Below the pieces are notes generated by a model. That model was not told the origin of the DNA. It saw nothing but the letters and a program-made list of their open reading frames with translations, and ran no database searches. Positions 7,053 through 13,048 of a DNA stretch of 20,952 bases are shown here, piece after piece; within the stretch, counting starts at the first letter, position 1; each line of letters opens with the position of its first letter. The stretch comes from a virus. Position numbers and translations under genes: made by a program. The DNA is taken from positions 1 to 20,952 of the IMG/VR virus record IMGVR_UViG_3300044491_002013; one strand, written 5' to 3'.

Positions 7053-7834
7053 TGGGTAAAATTAAAGTTAACGAAATAGAAAAGCACGATGCTACTGAAG
7101 TAACAGTTAATTCTGATGTAGTTATGGCTGCTGGAACTTCTGTTTCTTCTCCAAGTATCTCTACTGACACTATATCTGAAAAAACTTCAGCTAGTGGCGT
7201 TACTGTAGATGGAGTTTTACTTAAAGATAATTCTGTTAACACTGATACCATATCTGAAAAGACTTCTGGTTCTGGTGTTACTATTGATGGTGTATTAATA
7301 AAAGATAGTAAAATTGGTGGAACAATAACAGTACCTAGTTCTACAGGAACAATGGCTTTGACTTCTGATATTAGTGCAGGTGGATTAGAAATGGTAGATA
7401 TTTATCAACTTACCGCAGATATTACAACCCTTGGAACAAATAGTATTACAGCAAATTTATCTCAAAAATCTGGTACTTTAGAAACAACAATAGGAACAGG
7501 AATGACAAATACAGGTGGTCAATTTTCATTCCCAACAACAGGTAAGTATTTGGTACAAGTACAAGCATATTTAGCTTCAAGAGCTAATGGTGCTGGAGAT
7601 GCACGACTTTACATAGTAGCAACTGATGATAATTTTAGTACTTCTTCTATAATTAATTGGAATAGAGTATATGCAAATGCTAATAATCAATATACAACCA
7701 CTTTCTCTCAAACATTAGTTGATATAACAGATATATCTAATGACAAAATAATATTTCAAAGTTATTTATCTGGAGATGCAAATGTTATGGGTACTTATAC
7801 AACATTTGGATTTTACAAATTAGGAGATACATAA
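7052..7834 (+). CDS. Tail fibre protein with two SEKT repeats and a predicted jelly-roll head
   Basis: 260 residues. The N-terminus, 'MGKIKVNEIEKHDATEVTVN', is an adaptor-like leader. It is followed by two adjacent 26-residue repeats beginning 'DTISEKTSASGVTVDGVLLK' and 'DTISEKTSGSGVTIDGVLIK' (residues about 39-90). After a linker ('GGTITVPSSTGTMALTSDI') comes a ~150-residue C-terminal domain with 'GGQFSFPTTGKYLVQVQAYL' and the ending 'TTFGFYKLGDT'. The 'F.FP..G.YLV...A' pattern and length resemble C1q/TNF-like jelly-roll heads found at the tips of phage fibres. This fold call is an inference from pattern only. It overlaps both neighbours as TAATG and precedes an assembly-like gene, the usual order for a fibre and its chaperone. 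Confidence 0.75.
   Translation: MGKIKVNEIEKHDATEVTVNSDVVMAAGTSVSSPSISTDTISEKTSASGVTVDGVLLKDNSVNTDTISEKTSGSGVTIDGVLIKDSKIGGTITVPSSTGTMALTSDISAGGLEMVDIYQLTADITTLGTNSITANLSQKSGTLETTIGTGMTNTGGQFSFPTTGKYLVQVQAYLASRANGAGDARLYIVATDDNFSTSSIINWNRVYANANNQYTTTFSQTLVDITDISNDKIIFQSYLSGDANVMGTYTTFGFYKLGDT
7166..7321 (+). repeat. Two tandem 78-bp (26-codon) repeats inside a tail fibre gene
   Basis: The units start at 7166 and 7244 and encode 26 residues each with the pattern DTISEKTS.SGVT.DGVL.KD. Codons differ between the units, so this is an old, purified duplication rather than a recent slip. A single degenerate copy ('DTMTEKTADAGVTIEGVQIK') occurs in the gene at 8192 and a partial one in the gene at 5498. 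Confidence 0.8.
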
Positions 7835-8142
7835 TGTTACAACAGGCACTTGCACACTTTAACAAAGACAAACACCAATGGTATGGTTGGATAAATCTTG
7901 AAGATGGCGAAGTCTATTCTAATCTAAAACTCAATGATGATACAGCTATTATGCCAACAGAAGAAGAAGTCAATGCAAAGATTGCAGAACTTCAATGGAT
8001 TAAAAATAGAGCATTTGCTTATCCACAGCTTGGAGAACAATTTGATAAGCTATGGCACGATATAAATAATGGTACATTAGACGAAACAGGCGAATTTTTT
8101 ACAGCGTTAAAACAGGTTAAAGATGACAATCCTAAACCTTAA
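7834..8142 (+). CDS. Putative tail fibre assembly/chaperone-like protein
   Basis: 102 residues. The N-terminal half is 'HFNKDKHQWYGWINLEDGEV' and then 'PTEEEVNAKIAELQ'. The C-terminal half, 'AYPQLGEQFDKLWHDINNGT', ends in 'ALKQVKDDNPKP'. The 'YP.L..Q.D.L..D...G' followed by 'FY.A...VK...PKP' layout is, as I know it, characteristic of small phage tail proteins often compared with fibre-assembly chaperones. The gene at 12155 is a relative sharing 'EQ(F/L)D.(L/M)' and the 'K.DNPKP' end. It overlaps the predicted jelly-roll fibre (TAATG) and is the last gene before a 49-base gap with a promoter-like motif. The role is inferred from family resemblance and position. Confidence 0.65.
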   Translation: MLQQALAHFNKDKHQWYGWINLEDGEVYSNLKLNDDTAIMPTEEEVNAKIAELQWIKNRAFAYPQLGEQFDKLWHDINNGTLDETGEFFTALKQVKDDNPKP

Positions 8143-8160
8143 TGACAATACCAACAGATA

Positions 8161-8177
8161 TATGTGTTAGAATAGAC
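8161..8177 (+). promoter_or_regulatory. Putative extended -10 promoter, strong copy
   Basis: TATGTGTTAGAATAGAC matches the sequence at 12543-12559 at 15 of 17 positions. The core is TGT-TAGAAT (8165-8173), five of six for the -10 box with the TGn extension. It is followed by AGGAG at 8179-8183 and the ATG at 8192. A loose -35 candidate (ATGACA, 8142-8147) stands 20 bases upstream, which is too far for a standard spacer. Confidence 0.6.
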
Positions 8178-8191
8178 TAGGAGATTAATCT

Positions 8192-8392
8192 ATGGGTAAA
8201 ATTAAAACAGACGAATTAGAAGAAAGAGTTGGTAGTGCTGGTATTACTGTAAATTCTACAGTAAAAATAGACACTATGACAGAGAAGACAGCCGATGCTG
8301 GAGTCACTATAGAAGGTGTTCAAATCAAAGACGGAACAATCGTTACTGATTTAGGATACGCTGATATAGGGCTAGTGATAGCGTTAGGTTAG
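8192..8392 (+). CDS. Small SEKT-motif structural protein
   Basis: 66 residues starting 'MGKIKTDELEERVGSAGITV', very like the leader of the fibre at 7052 ('MGKIKVNEIE'). It then has one copy of the fibre repeat motif ('DTMTEKTADAGVTIEGVQIK') and a hydrophobic end, 'YADIGLVIALG'. It looks like a truncated or stand-alone shaft module of a tail fibre, in the same way that 1769-1960 is a stand-alone adaptor. The start is backed by AGGAG with an eight-base spacer, and the gene leads a new block after a promoter-like sequence. Its TAG stop is part of the TAGGAG ribosome-binding site of the next gene. No enzymatic function is evident. Confidence 0.65.
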   Translation: MGKIKTDELEERVGSAGITVNSTVKIDTMTEKTADAGVTIEGVQIKDGTIVTDLGYADIGLVIALG

Positions 8393-8399
8393 GAGACAA

Positions 8400-8735
8400 A
8401 TGGCTAATACATTCAAGAATGCTTATTTAGATGTTACGAGCTCTGCACAAACTGTATACACAGCACCATCAAGTGCTGGTAATGTTGGTATCGTATTAAC
8501 ACTTAGAATAACAAATGTTGACGGTGCAGCAGATGATACAATAACAGCAGATATAGTAGACGCTTCATCTGGTGGTGCAAAGATTGCTCACACTATGGCT
8601 GTCCCAGCTGATTCATCAGTTGAGTTAGCAGGAACATCAAAAATAGTATTGGAAGCTGGAGATTCAATCCAACTAACTGGGGGTAATGCCTCTGGAGACT
8701 TGGAAGCTTTTGTAAGTGCTTTAGAAATAACCTAG
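8400..8735 (+). CDS. Conserved phage structural protein (111 aa, beta-rich)
   Basis: 111 residues. 'MANTFKNAYLDVTSSAQTVY' and 'TAPSSAGNVGIVLTLRITNV' are followed by a Thr/Ala/Asp-rich middle and 'LAGTSKIVLEAGDSIQLTGG'. I recognise the pattern 'MANTFKNA......T.YTAP....IV..L...N......V...I.DAS....ADSS.E...G.KIVLEAGDS(I/L)Q' as a family common in marine phages, annotated as hypothetical or virion structural. It is predicted to be an all-beta sandwich and may decorate the tail or form a fibre connector; that is inference. AGGAG overlapping the upstream stop supports the start. Its own TAG stop lies in the TAGGAGG site of the next gene. Confidence 0.8.
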   Translation: MANTFKNAYLDVTSSAQTVYTAPSSAGNVGIVLTLRITNVDGAADDTITADIVDASSGGAKIAHTMAVPADSSVELAGTSKIVLEAGDSIQLTGGNASGDLEAFVSALEIT

Positions 8736-8744
8736 GAGGTTACA

Positions 8745-9341
8745 ATGCCTTATGGTTATACAGGTGCTTTACCAAATCAAATAAAAAACAATAGCGGCGT
8801 ATTTTCTGTCGCTGACATCACAGACTTAACTGCAAAAGGTCAAGCAGGTGGCTCATTAGAACTTATACAAGACCAAACTGTTTCAAGTGTTGGTCATATT
8901 GATTTTACTTCTATTAAAGAAAATAAATTTGATGTTCATATTTTGTTTTTAAATAATATAACATCTACTGCTAATTTAAATGGTGGTTATCAATTTTTTG
9001 AAAGTGGTGTATTAAGAACTGCTAGTGATTATGATTACGCACAATATTATGGAACTAGACTTGGTAGTTTTTCAGGACAAAGTTCTACAGGTGAAACAAG
9101 AATTGTAAGTGCTAACTTTTTTTCTGCTAATCCAACAAGTGGAATTGCATATTTTTATGATTTAGGCGATAGTTCAAAATTTAGTTATTGCACATATCAA
9201 AATTGGGTAGATGGACAATATTTATTCCAGTTTGGTAGTGGTGTAAGTCCATTAACAAGTTTAGTTGATGGCATAAGAGTTTATACAAGTGGAACTGCTA
9301 TAAGTGGTAATGCAAGATTGTATGGTGTAAAAAAAGTTTAA
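8745..9341 (+). CDS. Tail fibre/tip protein, cassette gene A1
   Basis: 198 residues. The N-terminus, 'MPYGYTGALPNQIKNNSGVF' then 'LTAKGQAGGSLELIQDQ', is the connecting part. The rest is a beta-rich domain ending 'DGIRVYTSGTAISGNARLYG' and 'VKKV'. The end pattern '(I/V).F(Y)...G.I..G...LYG(V/L/I)K' is frequent in phage virion proteins with jelly-roll-like domains. The protein at 10397-11038 shares 'YGY.G..P.Q', 'N.GV....D', 'LELI' and the closing motif, so this is copy 1 of a duplicated gene. TAGGAGG with an eight-base spacer gives the start strong support. It leads a run of six coupled genes. Confidence 0.75.
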   Translation: MPYGYTGALPNQIKNNSGVFSVADITDLTAKGQAGGSLELIQDQTVSSVGHIDFTSIKENKFDVHILFLNNITSTANLNGGYQFFESGVLRTASDYDYAQYYGTRLGSFSGQSSTGETRIVSANFFSANPTSGIAYFYDLGDSSKFSYCTYQNWVDGQYLFQFGSGVSPLTSLVDGIRVYTSGTAISGNARLYGVKKV

Positions 9342-9342
9342 T

Positions 9343-9876
9343 ATGAGTAATTTAAGATATATTAGTACAACAGAAATTTCAACAACTGTTAATACTGTAA
9401 ATATTGAAAATGTATTTACAAATGACTTTGACATTTATGTTATTGAGGGAACTGATATAGGTATGACAAATGGTGGTGGGGATTATTTACATGGTAGAGT
9501 TTTAAATTCTAGTGGTAGTCAAATAACTTCTGATTATGTTTATGCTAGTGCTTATATGGCTAGTTCTTCAACAACAATGGGTGAAGATGGTTTAACAAGT
9601 AGAACAGAATGGGAAAGTTTTGCATTTGTTGGTGATGGTGTTAATGATACAATTGCTTTTACAATGTATATTTTTAATCCAACTAATGCAAGCCAACATA
9701 CTTATTACTATTTAGAGGCAAGCACCCATAGAAATTCAACTGGTATTTGTTATTTATGGCGTAGTATTGGTGTGCATCAAAGCACACAAGATATTAGAGG
9801 AATACAGTTTTCTGCTAAAACAGGAAATATGGATAAAGGAAAATTTCAAATTTATGGATTGAGAGTTGATAGCTAA
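9343..9876 (+). CDS. Tail fibre/tip protein, cassette gene B1
   Basis: 177 residues. The N-terminus is 'MSNLRYISTTEISTTVNTVN' and 'IENVFTNDFDIYVIEGTDI'. The C-terminus is 'IGVHQSTQDIRGIQFSAKTG' then 'MDKGKFQIYGLRVDS'. The gene at 11038 shares 'L.(F/Y)I.TT', 'T(V/I)N(I/V).NVFT..(F/Y)..Y.V', 'IGVH.S...IRG.Q' and 'GK..(I/V)YG(L/V)', and so is its cassette partner. The protein has no Gly-rich region and probably forms a compact beta domain on the virion. The predicted use in host binding follows from family and neighbourhood only. The stop overlaps the next gene as TAATG. The start is one base after the previous stop and has no clear ribosome-binding site, implying translational coupling. Confidence 0.75.
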   Translation: MSNLRYISTTEISTTVNTVNIENVFTNDFDIYVIEGTDIGMTNGGGDYLHGRVLNSSGSQITSDYVYASAYMASSSTTMGEDGLTSRTEWESFAFVGDGVNDTIAFTMYIFNPTNASQHTYYYLEASTHRNSTGICYLWRSIGVHQSTQDIRGIQFSAKTGNMDKGKFQIYGLRVDS

Positions 9877-10394
9877 TGGCAGGACAATTAGTACAAGTAG
9901 CAACAGAAACAGTTACAAGTCCAGTAGGTTTTGTGAAGTTAACAGGCATAGATAGTGATGATGTGTATATGGTTACATATAATGGTGTATATCCAGAAAC
10001 TGTAGACCAAGCAATTCTTATGAGATTTACAACTTCTGGAACTGCTGACACAAGTTCAAATTATAGTAATTCTTTTGAAAGAATAAGAACAGGAACTGAT
10101 GTAAGTAGCGCAAATCCTAATGTTGACTATCATCATACAACTTATAACAATGGCGATAATGCAGGTGATGAAACACAAAATTTTATTGCGTATTTATATA
10201 ATTTTAATAATGCTAGTGGTCATTCATATTTTACTAGTAATTCAGTAGGTTGGTATGCACAAACAACTGAAGCACTCGTTGGTGCACAAGGTGGTGGAAC
10301 TCAAACACTTAATCAAGCTTGTGATGGTGTGTATTTTTATGCAAATTCTGGCAACATAGCAAGTGGTACATTTACATTGTATAGGGTGGTTTAA
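9876..10394 (+). CDS. Tail fibre/tip protein, cassette gene C1
   Basis: 172 residues, starting 'MAGQLVQVATETVTSPVGFV' and 'KLTGIDSDDVYMVTYNGVYP'. The central part is 'MRFTTSGTADTSSNYSNSFE', then 'RIRTGTDVSSANPN'. The end is 'CDGVYFYANSGNIASGTFTL' and 'YRVV'. The motif 'MR...SGTA.DTS.NY......R' and the closing '(D/N)GV(Y/F)(F)Y..SG...SG.F.L' are shared with the gene at 11578, its cassette partner. 'V.FY..SG.I.SG.F.LY' is a widespread ending of phage structural proteins known to me from marine phages. It is probably a virion surface protein. The start overlaps the B1 stop, and a two-base gap separates it from A2. Confidence 0.75.
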   Translation: MAGQLVQVATETVTSPVGFVKLTGIDSDDVYMVTYNGVYPETVDQAILMRFTTSGTADTSSNYSNSFERIRTGTDVSSANPNVDYHHTTYNNGDNAGDETQNFIAYLYNFNNASGHSYFTSNSVGWYAQTTEALVGAQGGGTQTLNQACDGVYFYANSGNIASGTFTLYRVV

Positions 10395-10396
10395 AT

Positions 10397-11038
10397 ATGA
10401 GTAATAAGTATGGATATGTCGGAAAAGATGTACCAACACAATCGTTTGGTTCAAACAAAGGCGTACTTAATACTGATGATTTATACGAACTTAGTAATGC
10501 TGGAAAGCTTACACAGTATGGACAATTAGAATTAATTGAAACTAAAATTGCAAGTGCTGATAGTGCAGTAGATTTTTTAGATTTAGGTAATTACAAAACA
10601 CACTTAGCAACTGTAAATGCTTTTACCCCTGCTACTGATAGCAGACATGTTATTGTTAGATTTTCTATTGATGGTGGGTCTAGTTTTATTGAAAGTGGGT
10701 ACAGAGAAGGACAGCAAGCAATTACTGATAATGGTGGTAGAAGTAATCATAGAAGTGATAGTCAGAGTTTTTTGTGTTATTTAACTTCTTCTATTGGCAA
10801 CGAAACAAATGAAGGTGGCAATGCTGCTATAAGATTTTACAATTTAAAAGATAGTGCTTCACAAAGTTTTTCAACTCAAATGAACTCTGACGCAAGGTAT
10901 GATGGAAGAAATCAATCGGGTTATGGTGCTAGTGTTTATCCTCAAGAAAATGAGGTTAATGCTATTAGATTTACTGGAAATGCAGCAACTACTTGGACTG
11001 GGAGTATATCCTTGTATGGCTATAAGGAGTATTCATAA
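10397..11038 (+). CDS. Tail fibre/tip protein, cassette gene A2
   Basis: 213 residues. It opens 'MSNKYGYVGKDVPTQSFGSN' and 'KGVLNTDDLYELSNAGKLTQ', then 'GQLELIETKIASADSAVDFL'. It ends 'NAIRFTGNAATTWTGSISLY' and 'GYKEYS'. It is the second copy of cassette gene A. Relative to A1 it is longer by about 15 residues, and its middle part (including 'DGGSSFIESGYREGQQAITD') cannot be aligned by eye with A1. The ends are therefore conserved while the presumed exposed centre has changed, as expected of a receptor-contact domain. It begins two bases after C1 and overlaps B2 as TAATG. Confidence 0.75.
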   Translation: MSNKYGYVGKDVPTQSFGSNKGVLNTDDLYELSNAGKLTQYGQLELIETKIASADSAVDFLDLGNYKTHLATVNAFTPATDSRHVIVRFSIDGGSSFIESGYREGQQAITDNGGRSNHRSDSQSFLCYLTSSIGNETNEGGNAAIRFYNLKDSASQSFSTQMNSDARYDGRNQSGYGASVYPQENEVNAIRFTGNAATTWTGSISLYGYKEYS

Positions 11039-11574
11039 TGGCAACATCACTTGAATTTATAAAGACAACACCTGTTACATCTGGAGTAGTAACAATAAAT
11101 GTAGACAATGTTTTTACAGACAAATACGAAATGTATCGTGTTATCTTTGAAGGCATATATCATGATGTAGATATAAGTAATGGTATTGAAGGCATTAGAT
11201 TAATAGATAGTGGTGGTTCTGTTATTACAGAATCGGAATATAGTTACATGAATCATTCTGTACCAATGGCTTTAGGTAGTAGCGTAGAAGATAATTTATA
11301 TCCTACAAGAGATTTTATATTTTTAAGTTTATATGCAGACCAACAATCAGATGGTTCAGCTAATGCAATAATGAACTTTTACAAACCATACGAATCAAAT
11401 ACTTTTACTTATGTAAATTCACAAGCAGCAGGTTTGAATAGTTCTAATGGTTATGCAGGTAAAACTATTGGAGTACATAGAAGTGCAGAAACAATTAGGG
11501 GGTTTCAACTATATGAAAGTAATGGTGCTAGAACTTTTGGTGGTGGAAAGATTATCGTATATGGAGTTAAATAA
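11038..11574 (+). CDS. Tail fibre/tip protein, cassette gene B2
   Basis: 178 residues. N-terminal 'MATSLEFIKTTPVTSGVVTI' and 'NVDNVFTDKYEMYRVIFEGI' match B1 in the arrangement 'FI.TT..T....T(I/V)N...NVFT..Y..Y'. The C-terminal 'IGVHRSAETIRGFQLYESNG' followed by 'GGGKIIVYGVK' also matches B1. The middle differs strongly. The TAATG overlap with A2 shows it belongs to the same transcript. The stop is followed by three bases before C2. It is probably a structural tail-tip protein; receptor specificity cannot be read from the sequence. Confidence 0.75.
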   Translation: MATSLEFIKTTPVTSGVVTINVDNVFTDKYEMYRVIFEGIYHDVDISNGIEGIRLIDSGGSVITESEYSYMNHSVPMALGSSVEDNLYPTRDFIFLSLYADQQSDGSANAIMNFYKPYESNTFTYVNSQAAGLNSSNGYAGKTIGVHRSAETIRGFQLYESNGARTFGGGKIIVYGVK

Positions 11575-11577
11575 ATT

Positions 11578-12111
11578 ATGAGTGGTTCATTAATAAAATT
11601 AGATGAAGAAATAATTACAACATCAACAGCAAATGTAACTTTAGGTGCTGCAAATTGGGACACATCTTATGATGTTTACCAAGTTATTATGACTGATGTA
11701 CAGCTAAGTGCTAATACATCAGTCAATATGAGAATGTTATTAAGTGGTACTGCACAAGACACAAGTAATTATGATAGGGCTTACAATGTTTTAAGAACTG
11801 ACGCTACAACTGCTGCAAGTAATAATACTGAACAAACTTCTAATATGATAAATGGTGGTACAAGTGTTGGCTCGTTAACGAATCATTCTTTTAATTGCAT
11901 TCAATTTTTGTTTTCATTTAATGAATCTAGTAAAAGTAGTCACTATACAAATGAAGCTGTTTTTTTAAGTGAGCATGGTTCTGAAGTATTATTTGGTGTT
12001 AATGGAGGTGGTATGTATGAAGTATCAGCATCACACAATGGTGTATTTTACTATCCTGGTAGTGGTACTTTTGAAAGTGGAAAATTCAGCTTGTTTGGTT
12101 TAAAGAAGTAA
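11578..12111 (+). CDS. Tail fibre/tip protein, cassette gene C2
   Basis: 177 residues. It starts 'MSGSLIKLDEEIITTSTANV' and 'TLGAANWDTSYDVYQVIMTD', contains 'MRMLLSGTAQDTSNYDRAYN', and ends 'HNGVFYYPGSGTFESGKFSL' then 'FGLKK'. 'W....YD.Y.(V/F)......' at the start and 'SG.F.L(F/Y)GLK' at the end are common to many phage tail proteins. It is the partner of C1 and the last gene of the duplicated set. Downstream lies a 43-base gap with a perfect extended -10 sequence and a very strong ribosome-binding site. Confidence 0.75.
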   Translation: MSGSLIKLDEEIITTSTANVTLGAANWDTSYDVYQVIMTDVQLSANTSVNMRMLLSGTAQDTSNYDRAYNVLRTDATTAASNNTEQTSNMINGGTSVGSLTNHSFNCIQFLFSFNESSKSSHYTNEAVFLSEHGSEVLFGVNGGGMYEVSASHNGVFYYPGSGTFESGKFSLFGLKK

Positions 12112-12126
12112 TAGTATGAATATAGA

Positions 12127-12149
12127 TGATATAATTAGAAGGAGGTGAT
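12127..12149 (+). promoter_or_regulatory. Perfect extended -10 promoter and full-length Shine-Dalgarno
   Basis: TGATATAAT at 12127-12135 is a perfect TGn-TATAAT. Just downstream, AAGGAGGTGAT (12139-12149) pairs along its whole length with the usual 3' end of 16S rRNA. The ATG follows at 12155 after five bases. A ten-codon reading frame (ATG 12117, TGA 12147-12149) starts upstream and ends within this Shine-Dalgarno. It may be accidental. Confidence 0.6.
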
Positions 12150-12154
12150 ATAGA

Positions 12155-12475
12155 ATGGCAACTTTAGAAGAATTAACAGCGTCAGCACAGACTGCAATAG
12201 ACGCATTAAAAACTGCTAATGGCGGTGACGGTATGTTTGCTCAAGTCAATAACGAAAGACGAGAGTTTACAGAAGCTGAATACGACCAAGCAGTAATTGA
12301 TAAAGCTAATAACGATTTTGACTTGCAAGAAAATGGTTATAAAACAGCTCGTCAAGAAGCTTACAAATCACTACCAGAACAGTTAGATATGATGTACTGG
12401 GATGGAGTAAATGGTACAACCCTTTGGGCAGACCACATAGCTGAGGTTAAGGAAGACAATCCTAAACCAGAATAA
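12155..12475 (+). CDS. Putative tail fibre assembly/chaperone-like protein
   Basis: 106 residues. The N-terminal part is helical ('TLEELTASAQTAIDALKTAN'). The middle is 'NERREFTEAEYDQAVIDKAN'. The C-terminal part, 'YKSLPEQLDMMYWDGVNGTT', ends 'AEVKEDNPKPE'. The 'YKSLPEQLDM.YWD..NGTT.W...I..VK...P' segment is, in my experience, diagnostic of small phage tail proteins placed next to fibre genes and compared with fibre-assembly proteins such as XkdW or gpK-like families. It shares its ending with the gene at 7834, down to an identical 14-base coding stretch (GACAATCCTAAACC). It is unusually well set up for translation, with an eleven-base Shine-Dalgarno, and is followed by the only clear terminator of the window. 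Confidence 0.7.
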   Translation: MATLEELTASAQTAIDALKTANGGDGMFAQVNNERREFTEAEYDQAVIDKANNDFDLQENGYKTARQEAYKSLPEQLDMMYWDGVNGTTLWADHIAEVKEDNPKPE

Positions 12476-12504
12476 TATTTAACCATAAACCACCATTTAT
12501 GGAG

Positions 12505-12543
12505 AAAGACCCGAACCACCACATATCGGGTCTTTCGCTTTTT
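12505..12543 (+). terminator. Intrinsic terminator of the tail block
   Basis: A perfect nine-base-pair stem (AAAGACCCG at 12505-12513 with CGGGTCTTT at 12527-12535) has a 13-base loop and is followed by CGC and five T residues (12539-12543). It lies 29 bases after the last tail gene and immediately before the next promoter-like sequence, so it separates the tail and post-tail transcription units. Confidence 0.85.
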
Positions 12544-12559
12544 ATGTGATACAATAGAC
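12543..12559 (+). promoter_or_regulatory. Putative extended -10 promoter, leaderless arrangement
   Basis: TATGTGATACAATAGAC has the core TGA-TACAAT at 12547-12555, five of six for the -10 box. Only seven bases separate the box from the ATG at 12563, so a transcript starting at the usual distance would begin at or next to the start codon. The bases before the ATG (GACCTT) contain no Shine-Dalgarno sequence, which agrees with leaderless translation. Confidence 0.6.
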
Positions 12560-12562
12560 CTT

Positions 12563-12754
12563 ATGGACATACCAAAATTCCCAGAGGGAACAAAACGCGA
12601 AGACGCAATTGATGAGTTAATTGACGATGAGCAATTTAAAGAGACTGTATTAAAACAGTTTAATTATATGCGAATTAAAGGAATTAATCTTGTACAAGAT
12701 GCAGATGATATGGTAAATCTTTATCTAAAAATCTGTAAGCAATTCGATAAATAA
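12563..12754 (+). CDS. Hypothetical small acidic protein
   Basis: 63 residues, starting 'MDIPKFPEGTKREDAIDELI' and ending 'ADDMVNLYLKICKQFDK'. It appears to be all helical, with many acidic residues in the middle, and no membrane segment. I do not recognise the family. The placement right after the terminator and a strong extended -10 motif, with no ribosome-binding site, suggests it heads the post-tail transcription unit from a leaderless message. It could be a head-tail accessory or a small regulator; the sequence does not decide. Confidence 0.65.
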   Translation: MDIPKFPEGTKREDAIDELIDDEQFKETVLKQFNYMRIKGINLVQDADDMVNLYLKICKQFDK

Positions 12755-12788
12755 AAACAATCTAAATACCAACAGCTGTGCATTTGCA

Positions 12789-12797
12789 TGCTAAACT
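12789..12797 (+). promoter_or_regulatory. Weak extended -10 promoter candidate
   Basis: TGCTAAACT fits TGn-TAnnnT with four of six -10 positions. It is 31 bases before the ATG at 12829, with a GGGAGG ribosome-binding site between. Upstream, AATACCAACAG (12765-12775) is identical to 8147-8157 before another block-leading gene. This may be a shared upstream element or chance. Confidence 0.3.
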
Positions 12798-12828
12798 ATA
12801 TATCAGTAATACTTAATTGGGAGGCCAA

Positions 12829-13044
12829 ATGGCAGATAACATTAAGCTAGAAGATATGAATGAAGAGCAATTGCGTAATGCAGTCTCTTCTTTACTTCAG
12901 CAAATACAACAAGCAGATGCAACTATAAGAGACTTAGGTGCAAAGGTAGCAAATAAAGAAATAGAAAATTCTAGGTTTAGAAGCATTTTGCAAGCTAATC
13001 AACCAGCACCAGCACCGGCACCTTCTTCTACAGAAGAAGAATAA
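12829..13044 (+). CDS. Small coiled-coil protein with Pro/Ala-rich tail
   Basis: 71 residues from the ATG at 12829. An in-frame TTG at 12817 would add four residues but would place the start before the GGGAGG site (12819-12824), so ATG is preferred. 'IKLEDMNEEQLRNAVSSLLQ' and 'IQQADATIRDLGAKVANKEI' form a predicted coiled coil. The tail 'ANQPAPAPAPSSTEEE' is flexible. The pattern 'LE.MNEEQLR.A...L..Q....DATIRDLG.......E.SR.R..L' is familiar to me from hypothetical phage proteins located between tail and lysis genes. No function is known to me. It is followed after four bases by the HTH-like gene. Confidence 0.7.
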   Translation: MADNIKLEDMNEEQLRNAVSSLLQQIQQADATIRDLGAKVANKEIENSRFRSILQANQPAPAPAPSSTEEE

Positions 13045-13048
13045 AATT

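Larger units (their letters stand above)
8745..12111 (+). repeat. Tandem duplication of a three-gene fibre cassette (A1-B1-C1 / A2-B2-C2)
   Basis: Copy 1 covers 8745-10394 and copy 2 covers 10397-12111. Order, strand and approximate lengths are conserved: A 198 and 213 residues, B 177 and 178, C 172 and 177. Each pair shares N-terminal and C-terminal motifs, while the middle parts diverge. Nucleotide identity is low, so the duplication is old or the copies came together by recombination. Confidence 0.75.

Noticed and set aside
296-12475. Diversity-generating retroelement acting on the fibre genes
   Set aside because: No reverse transcriptase gene and no template/variable repeat pair is visible in the window. 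Variation looks like paralogue shuffling instead.
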